The position numbers were made by a program, and so were the translations under genes. Below the pieces are notes generated by a model that did no database searches, had not been told where the DNA came from, and was given only the letters and a program-made list of their open reading frames with translations. DNA of 11,867 nucleotides, taken from positions 1-11,867 of the forward strand of contig JAFWWX010000204.1 of the NCBI GenBank assembly GCA_017517985.1. The letters are read 5' to 3'. This stretch comes from Clostridia bacterium. GTDB taxonomy: Bacteria > Bacillota_A > Clostridia > Oscillospirales > CAG-382. Shown piece after piece: positions 7,176-11,867 of this stretch (the stretch's first letter is position 1; the number at the start of each line of letters is the position of its first letter).

Positions 7176-8594
7176 TTAATTCATTTCTTCAAATATGTTA
7201 ACAATACTTTCCACAACCCATATTCCGTTTTCCGTTTTATCAACAGGCTTAAACAGTTCTATGGTACATATCATTTTTCCCGATTGTAACATGTAAGTAA
7301 ACTTTTCTCCATCATCATGCAACGATATTATTTCGGGATTATTCCAATTAGATGAAAAATAATCGCTAACGAAATTTTTTGCTACCAATTCAGGATTTTT
7401 ACGCCATTGTTCATAACCGTAATTCACTAATCTTTGTAAACTCTCTGCCTGTGCCAATGTCATCTTCTCAGGAACAGAAATATAAACATCAGATACATCT
7501 GATAATTTCATTCTTAGTGTCAGAAGCGGACAATCATCATAGGCACCATTCATTATTTTGAATTCTCTGTTTGTTCTGTGATAAACCTCAACTATCGGTA
7601 CATCAAGGGCATTATATACGATTTCAAAAAGTTCACCTCTTGTAATCGGTGCGGAATAATCAGGTACAAATGTTCTAAATAATTCCAAATCCTGCAATGC
7701 TACTGTTTTATACCCATCAGGGAATCCGCCTAAATCTTCTGCGAACAAACCATAACCTAACATTTCAACAATCATTTTAAAGCTTTCTGAATATGTGATG
7801 TTATTATATGGTTTGAAAGTTGGATGATATGGATCATCACCATATCCCTTAATAAGTCCATATTGTCTTGCAGTTTCTATATAACCGAATGCCCAAAAAT
7901 TTGCATCAACATCAGAAAAATACGGTGCAACACTTGTTGGAGCAGGAGCTGCATTTAATGCCTTACAAATAACCTTTGTAAATTCTGCTCTTGTTATGTT
8001 TTCATCCAATCGTAAATTACCATCAGGATCTCCTTCAACTATCCCAAGTTCAATCAGATTTTTAACTTTTCCTTCAAGATACGCATTAGCAGTAATTTCT
8101 TTCAAAGGTCCTTCTGTTACAACATAATGACCATAACATCTTGTTGATGTTGGGTTAGAAGTAGATATTTCAAAATAAAAAGGTGTTGGTGTGCTAAAAA
8201 CAATTTCTTTTACATCAGCCGAAGCTAATGAACCTTTACTATCGGAGGTAAAAGAATATACCATTGGTAAGCCATTGGCATCATTTATTATTTCTCCGTT
8301 TTCCTTATTCTTTACTGTAAATGTAACTGTGCCTTGTGTTCCGTTTGTGTCAACTTCACATACATTCAAGTAGCAGGAATTAGTTGTAGTTTTAAAGTAT
8401 CTGTTAGAAATCCCTATACCTTTCTCTGATGATGCTCCATTCATATAATCAACATATGTACTGTTAGTCAAATCCAACATCTCAAATGGGATTTCACCAT
8501 TTTCAGTTGTTGTATATTCAACTGCTAAAACACTTACACTACATAACGATGCTATAAGTCCTAATACCAAAATTAAACTAAAAATTCTTTTCAT
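7176..8594 (-). CDS. Secreted SLH-domain protein with C-terminal WR/WVVE module
   Basis: The start is the ATG at 8594 (MKRIFSL), nine bases after AAAGG at 8604-8608; an ATG three codons earlier directly abuts that site. The product is 472 residues. A signal peptide spans 1-24 (SVLA), followed by a beta-rich domain (about 25-165) ending FYFEISTSN. Three SLH repeats follow: 172-215 (GIVEGDPDGNLRL, ITRAEF), 226-280 (FSDVDANFWAFGYIETARQ) and 290-330 (GGFPDGYKTVALQDLEL, ITRGEL). Residues 377-468 form a module shared with the 9097-11154 protein: MTLAQAESLQRLVNYG, WRKNPELVAKNFV, PVDKTENGIWVVESI. It starts five bases after the upstream stop, so the genes are probably coupled. It is likely displayed on the cell wall through its SLH repeats. 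What the C-terminal module binds is unknown. Confidence 0.93.
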   Translation of the reverse strand: MKRIFSLILVLGLIASLCSVSVLAVEYTTTENGEIPFEMLDLTNSTYVDYMNGASSEKGIGISNRYFKTTTNSCYLNVCEVDTNGTQGTVTFTVKNKENGEIINDANGLPMVYSFTSDSKGSLASADVKEIVFSTPTPFYFEISTSNPTSTRCYGHYVVTEGPLKEITANAYLEGKVKNLIELGIVEGDPDGNLRLDENITRAEFTKVICKALNAAPAPTSVAPYFSDVDANFWAFGYIETARQYGLIKGYGDDPYHPTFKPYNNITYSESFKMIVEMLGYGLFAEDLGGFPDGYKTVALQDLELFRTFVPDYSAPITRGELFEIVYNALDVPIVEVYHRTNREFKIMNGAYDDCPLLTLRMKLSDVSDVYISVPEKMTLAQAESLQRLVNYGYEQWRKNPELVAKNFVSDYFSSNWNNPEIISLHDDGEKFTYMLQSGKMICTIELFKPVDKTENGIWVVESIVNIFEEMN

Positions 8595-8599
8595 CAATA

Positions 8600-8920
8600 T
8601 CATCCTTTCGTATTTTCTTTCTTATTTGATGCAGCAAACACACCGCAACCAATGTTATATAAAACTAGTGCAATTCCAACTTGCCACTCAGGGAGTATCA
8701 TATATTCATTTGTTAATCCTGAGTAGATGAAGAATATACCAATACATACACCCGGAATTGCTGCCCACCATTTATTTTTTGCAAGCAGTATTCCTGACAC
8801 AATCATCAATGCAAGAATGAACCACCCGTGCGGCTCGATTGAGCCTGCGTTTTCAACAATCAGCAACAGATACACTAAACCAAAAACTATCGCCGGGAGA
8901 AAATAAAATATTTTCTTCAT
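8600..8920 (-). CDS. Small four-span membrane protein
   Basis: The product is 106 residues, starting at ATG 8920, which shares one base with the TAA of the preceding small gene (TAATG), and using an AGGGTG ribosome site seven bases upstream. Four hydrophobic segments lie at about 3-23, 32-47, 50-69 and 78-96, with a polar C-terminus KKENTKG. The KNKWWAAIPG motif at the third span and the overall layout match the 4613-4993 protein, so it is a probable paralogue. No catalytic or transport motif is visible. Its place between SLH-protein genes suggests a membrane helper of the surface proteins, which is inference. Confidence 0.85.
   Translation of the reverse strand: MKKIFYFLPAIVFGLVYLLLIVENAGSIEPHGWFILALMIVSGILLAKNKWWAAIPGVCIGIFFIYSGLTNEYMILPEWQVGIALVLYNIGCGVFAASNKKENTKG
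8604..8608 (-). promoter_or_regulatory. Shine-Dalgarno deciding the start of the 7176-8594 gene
   Basis: AAAGG lies nine bases before ATG 8594 and directly touches the alternative ATG at 8603, which therefore lacks a usable spacer. The site lies inside the 3' end of the upstream gene. Confidence 0.6.
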
Positions 8921-9078
8921 TATTTGTCACCCTTTCTCTTTTTTCTTATCATGAGAACAATTAGTGTTATGAGCACTACGAAGATAATTACATAAGCGAT
9001 TATGAGGATTCCATCAGGATCACCCAAAAAAGAAAATATTCTATCATTTTGTGCTTCAGGGAGATATTCACTTTTCAT
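8920..9078 (-). CDS. 52-residue single-span membrane protein
   Basis: ATG 9078 to TAA 8922-8920 encodes MKSEYLPEAQNDRIFSFLGD, a short acidic turn (PDG), one membrane span at about residues 24-43 (ILIIAYVIIFVVLITLIVLM) and a basic tail RKKRKGDK. AAAGGAGG at 9091-9098 lies 12 bases upstream, a slightly long but usable spacing, and the site overlaps the stop of the large upstream gene. The stop overlaps the next start by one base, typical of coupled genes. The topology (short outside N-terminus, basic inside tail) mimics the C-terminal anchor of the 806-1780 protein. It is too short for a signal-peptide protein and shows no LPXTG motif. Family unknown. Confidence 0.75.
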   Translation of the reverse strand: MKSEYLPEAQNDRIFSFLGDPDGILIIAYVIIFVVLITLIVLMIRKKRKGDK

Positions 9079-9096
9079 AATGTTATGCAACCTCCT

Positions 9097-11154
9097 TTAT
9101 TCCTGATAAACATTGAAATATTGTGAGTCCTCAACTGTTCCATCTTCAAATTCAAATCTGAAGAACAGATGTCCTCGTGTTGCATCTGACGGCAACGAAA
9201 TTTCCATATTAAGAACTTCTGCCATAGAATGATATGAATATGGTGGTTCAATTTTAGCAATTTCTTTTGCCATTTTATCCATTTCTGTTCCTGTCGGAGT
9301 AAAAATAGCAGTTACAGATATTGGTTTTTCATAATGAAAACTTGGAAACGGGAATAATGCAACAACCTTTTCAGGGAACTTATACCAACCATCATCTTGT
9401 TTTACTACGGGTGTCTTTTCAATACTTGGCACATAAAAGAATATTTCCTTTTCTGCTTCGTTCTCAAAGGCTTCTACAACCCAAACACCATTATCAGTTT
9501 TATCTATTGGTCGTACTAATTCCAAGTTATATGTGGTTCCGTCTAATTCAAACTTCACGCTACATCTTTCAGAACCACCTGCAAGCTCAACTATTTTCCC
9601 ATTTTCTGCATCCTTGTTTGTCTTATATCCCACAAAAGCTTTTACTACTAATTCAGGAACTGTTCTCCAACTCATGTGCCCTTCATTAACTAAATTTTGA
9701 AGTCTATTGACATCAGCCATTGTCAACTGTTCACGCTCAGAAACAAGTTCAGTATTATCGTATGGATTTGCGAGCTTAAATAATCGTACCATTGTTGCTA
9801 CTGTCTGTTCTACGGTGTAGCTTCCTTTTGGTGAAAATTCATTGTCGCTTGTACCTAACATAATTCCAAGCTCTTTCAAGTAAAATACTGCTTCAAATGC
9901 CCAATCAGAAATCATATCTTTATCAGAGTAAAAGGAAACACTTTCATTATAAGCTGATTGCGGCATATCAACCCAAAAACAATGTGTGATTATACGATAG
10001 AGAATGGTTGCAGCTTCTTCACGAGTTATAAAATCACTTGGTGCAAAGGTAACACCCGTTTTGTGATGTTCTTTACCCAAAATCACTCCTGATTTATATA
10101 ACTTTAATACATTGATATTATCTGTATCTTTTATACCGAGAGGTCTTTGTGGATTTTCCGTGGGAAGTATAACTCCGGCAGATTCTATCATTCTAACTGC
10201 TATGTTGCAAAAATCCTCACGACAGATTGATGAAGGGAAGTTCCAACTGTTATCCTCGTTTATAATTCCGAGGTTTACGGCTTCTGCAATAATATCCGTT
10301 GCCCATTCACTACTGTTAATACTTTTGTATAGATTATAATAGTGTTCAAGGCATTTTCTAACTTCTGTATCATCTATTGCACGATATTGAATACCATCAA
10401 TTTTTTCTCCGGTAGAAACGGTATATTCAATAATTTCCCCTTTATCAGTTTTGAATTTAACCCAATATAACCATCCGCCTGCTCCTGAGTCATAGTTTTG
10501 ACGGAGCTGCAAATTCTTAACTGTATCAGCAATAGCAGATATAATTAACGGAGAAGTTATTATAACCTCATCAGCTTGTTTTCTAATACTAATCTCCGCA
10601 ATGTTTTTTTGAGATAAATTTGTTAATTCATCAAATGTTTTGATGTTGTTTGCAATGTCTGACAAGTAATTTTGTGTATATATTATAATTTCATTTTTAT
10701 CATAAGAACTTCTGTCGAACTTTAAATCAAATATTCTCTGTAAATCATCTGCCGATACATATATTTCGTTCTCGTAACCGTATGTGATAGATACATCTGT
10801 TAGACTTTCCAAATATTGAATCTTTCCTGATTTCTCGGTTAATTTGATTATATTTTTACCAACTTCAAAGTCAATTTGTTTTATTTTTCCTTCATTGTTT
10901 ATACATGGTTTACCTTCAGTTATAGTAACTTTTCCGTTTCCCTCTGAAATAACATATCCTAAAAGTCCGCAAAATTCGTTTATAGAAACCATTATTGAAT
11001 CGTTAATTTTTATAACACCTGAACCCTTTGGTTCATAAACAACATCATCAATAGAATAAAACCATTTCAGGTGTTCTATATCACCTGCAAATACATTAAA
11101 ACTCAAAATATTGAGCAACAAAATTACAACTAACAATAAACTCATTTTTTTCAT
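9097..11154 (-). CDS. Large modular secreted SLH protein
   Basis: The start is the ATG at 11154 (MKKMSLL), nine bases after GGAGG at 11164-11168; an in-frame ATG eleven codons earlier lacks a site. The product is 685 residues. Residues 1-23 are a signal peptide ending NVFA. Residues about 35-165 resemble a copper-amine-oxidase N-terminal-like domain (SIMVSINEFCGLLGYVISE, IYVSADDLQRIF). Residues 170-280 are the domain shared with the 1-801 protein (KTFDELTNLSQKNIAEI, IEYTVSTG). Three SLH-like repeats lie at 283-327, 342-392 (FITREEAATILYRI) and 408-462. Residues 475-565 are the module shared with the 7176-8594 protein (LQNLVNEGHMSWRTVPELV, PIDKTDNGVWVVE). Residues about 575-685 form a terminal beta-rich, Ig-like part (IFTPTGTEM, HLFFRFEFEDG). 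It is the longest and most composite product here and probably sits in the wall as a scaffold or sensor. Confidence 0.93.
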   Translation of the reverse strand: MKKMSLLLVVILLLNILSFNVFAGDIEHLKWFYSIDDVVYEPKGSGVIKINDSIMVSINEFCGLLGYVISEGNGKVTITEGKPCINNEGKIKQIDFEVGKNIIKLTEKSGKIQYLESLTDVSITYGYENEIYVSADDLQRIFDLKFDRSSYDKNEIIIYTQNYLSDIANNIKTFDELTNLSQKNIAEISIRKQADEVIITSPLIISAIADTVKNLQLRQNYDSGAGGWLYWVKFKTDKGEIIEYTVSTGEKIDGIQYRAIDDTEVRKCLEHYYNLYKSINSSEWATDIIAEAVNLGIINEDNSWNFPSSICREDFCNIAVRMIESAGVILPTENPQRPLGIKDTDNINVLKLYKSGVILGKEHHKTGVTFAPSDFITREEAATILYRIITHCFWVDMPQSAYNESVSFYSDKDMISDWAFEAVFYLKELGIMLGTSDNEFSPKGSYTVEQTVATMVRLFKLANPYDNTELVSEREQLTMADVNRLQNLVNEGHMSWRTVPELVVKAFVGYKTNKDAENGKIVELAGGSERCSVKFELDGTTYNLELVRPIDKTDNGVWVVEAFENEAEKEIFFYVPSIEKTPVVKQDDGWYKFPEKVVALFPFPSFHYEKPISVTAIFTPTGTEMDKMAKEIAKIEPPYSYHSMAEVLNMEISLPSDATRGHLFFRFEFEDGTVEDSQYFNVYQE

Positions 11155-11167
11155 AATCTCAAACCTC

Positions 11168-11494
11168 CTAATTTTCACTAAAATCAATTAACATTGTTCC
11201 TTTGTACTTTAAAATACCTTTTTGATTTATTCTGTATCCGTTGTACGAATACTCTGACACATAAAAGCTAAGTTTTTTATCTCCGGCAAGGAATGTCACA
11301 ACATAAGAATCTTCATCACGAAAGTTTTCAGCTTTTCGTGCAAGTCTGCTTTGATAATATTGCTTGTTGAGGACCTTTGCTTCAACCTCTTTTTCATTGC
11401 CGAATTTGTTCAAAATGATGCGTAAGAGAATTCCTACAATAATTACAATTCCTATAAAAAGGAAAATAGTGTTGATATAATCGCCTATGCTCAT
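11168..11494 (-). CDS. DUF2500-like membrane protein, first gene of the right operon
   Basis: The start is the ATG at 11494 (MSIGDY), seven bases after GGAG; an ATG 14 codons upstream would put the start at 11536, within the promoter -10 region. The product is 108 residues: one membrane span at about 9-28, a basic helix, then YVVTFLAGDKKLSFYVSE, NQKGILKYKG and a final LIDFSEN. This order (YxVTF, a Gly-Asp or Lys turn, the Gly-x-Leu-x-Tyr-Lys-Gly-Thr motif and a terminal aromatic strand) matches the DUF2500 family typified by Escherichia coli YhhM, whose role is not known. The TAG stop overlaps the ribosome site of the next gene. The small C-terminal domain could lie on either side of the membrane. 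Confidence 0.82.
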   Translation of the reverse strand: MSIGDYINTIFLFIGIVIIVGILLRIILNKFGNEKEVEAKVLNKQYYQSRLARKAENFRDEDSYVVTFLAGDKKLSFYVSEYSYNGYRINQKGILKYKGTMLIDFSEN

Positions 11495-11526
11495 AACATC
11501 ACTCCATTCGGTTTTCGTTTGCTGAA

Positions 11527-11546
11527 AGTATATCATATAATGATAT
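11527..11546 (-). promoter_or_regulatory. Extended -10 promoter of the right operon with overlapping inverted repeat
   Basis: TGA followed by TATACT (11532-11527) gives an extended -10; no good -35 lies 16-18 bases upstream (ATAAAA at 17), which extended -10 promoters tolerate. The start would be near 11520. An inverted repeat ATATCAT, three bases, ATGATAT (11530-11546) covers the -10 and could be an operator. Confidence 0.5.
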
Positions 11547-11561
11547 GAATTTTATTTTTAT

Positions 11562-11574
11562 TGCATAAAATGCA
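11562..11574. repeat. Short palindrome upstream of the right-operon promoter
   Basis: TGCAT, three A, ATGCA forms a 5-base-arm inverted repeat about 30 bases upstream of the -10. It is where an upstream regulator site could lie, but it is short enough to arise by chance in AT-rich DNA. Confidence 0.3.
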
Positions 11575-11593
11575 CCTTTTTTTGTAAAATTGG

Positions 11594-11628
11594 TAAAAAA
11601 ATAAATGCCGAACCCCAAAGCTCGGCAC
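11594..11628 (-). terminator. Intrinsic terminator of the kinase gene
   Basis: In minus-strand RNA, GUGCCGA pairs with UCGGCAU around a short loop with additional G-U and C-G pairs, followed directly by a run of about ten U broken by one A. It starts nine bases after the kinase stop. Stem, loop and U-tract are all textbook, so kinase transcription probably ends here and the next gene has its own promoter. Confidence 0.85.
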
Positions 11629-11636
11629 TTATCTCA

Positions 11637-11867
11637 TTAACAATTAAATATTACGAAAGATAATACAAATTTATTATCTGATTGGTCTATTTTAAGTACA
11701 TGATTATATTTTGAAAGAGCTTGCTTGATGTTTTCAAGACCAAACCCGTGATTCACTTTATCGACTTTTGTTGTCTGTAAGTCTGATGTGCTTGCTAATG
11801 CAGTATTTGTGATTTTACAAATCAACTGACAATCATCATAGATTGCAGAAACATTTATCAATTTATG
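11637..11867 (-). CDS. GHKL sensor histidine kinase, C-terminal part (5' end beyond right edge)
   Basis: Only the last 76 codons lie in the window; the frame is open to the right edge, so the true start is outside. HGFGLENIKQALSKYNH is the G-box of a GHKL ATP-binding domain, followed by LKIDQSDNKFVLSFVIF, the end of the ATPase fold. The spacing and the lysine before the box (KVDKVNHGFGLENI) fit the HATPase_c_5 type found in AgrC/ComD/BlpH-like peptide-sensing kinases. The preceding residues (INVSAIYDDCQLICKITNTA) correspond to the beta-strands before it. Such kinases normally work with a LytTR-type response regulator, which is not visible here. A terminator separates it from the envelope genes. 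Confidence 0.8.
   Translation of the reverse strand, partial: HKLINVSAIYDDCQLICKITNTALASTSDLQTTKVDKVNHGFGLENIKQALSKYNHVLKIDQSDNKFVLSFVIFNC

Noticed and set aside
8920..9078. LPEAQ near a hydrophobic span and basic tail as a sortase sorting signal
   Set aside because: The motif is not LPXTG-like in its last two positions, it sits at the N-terminus and the protein has no signal peptide, so a sortase substrate is unlikely.
9075..9260. Minus-strand frame of 61 codons at the 3' end of the large SLH gene
   Set aside because: It is an alternative frame inside the supported gene and overlaps the start of the 52-residue gene, with no ribosome site.
9321..9689. Plus-strand frame of about 120 codons
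   Set aside because: It lies wholly inside the SLH gene at 9097-11154 on the other strand, has no ribosome site and its translation has no protein-like domain pattern.
68..10026. The 20-base identity at 68-87 and 10007-10026 as a mobile-element or attachment-site repeat
   Set aside because: Both copies lie in frame at the same place in homologous SLH repeats, so common descent of the coding sequence explains them.

Overview
The window reads as part of a low-GC Gram-positive genome, most likely an anaerobic Clostridia member. The evidence is the AT-rich sequence, strong AAGGAGG-type ribosome binding sites, S-layer homology (SLH) proteins, copper-amine-oxidase N-terminal-like wall modules, a DUF4829-type domain and an AgrC-like GHKL kinase end. 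TGA is used as a stop, so the standard bacterial code applies. No genus can be named from this sequence.

Every supported gene lies on the minus strand, so transcription runs from high to low coordinates. At the right edge (11867-11637) is the C-terminal end of a GHKL sensor kinase, closed by a clear intrinsic terminator (11594-11628). A new unit then starts at an extended -10 promoter near 11530. It encodes, in order: a DUF2500-like membrane protein (11494-11168), a large modular SLH protein (11154-9097), a 52-residue single-span protein (9078-8920), a small four-span membrane protein (8920-8600), two secreted SLH proteins (8594-7176 and 7128-6016) and a 50-residue protein (5992-5840). It ends at a long inverted repeat (5799-5834).

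A second unit starts at a near-consensus promoter (5707-5735). It encodes a signal-anchored protein (5682-5218), a two-span protein (5201-5019), a four-span protein (4993-4613), a large signal-anchored unknown (4632-3472), a secreted protein with a copper-amine-oxidase-like N-terminus and a DUF4829-like C-terminus (3457-1814), a type I membrane protein (1780-806) and another SLH protein cut by the left edge (801-1).

The two units look like parallel, partly duplicated cell-envelope operons. Both carry SLH proteins, a copper-amine-oxidase-like N-domain protein, a small four-span protein and a short single-span tail with a basic cytoplasmic end. The first unit's 11154-9097 protein and the second unit's 801-1 protein share a central domain. 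Most products are secreted, wall-anchored or membrane-bound, and no obvious enzyme is present. A cell-surface assembly or an envelope-sensing system is the most that can be inferred.

There is no gene-free stretch over 300 bases. The two longest gaps (5685-5839 and 11495-11636) hold promoters, inverted repeats and terminators. No tRNA, rRNA, CRISPR array or mobile element was seen.
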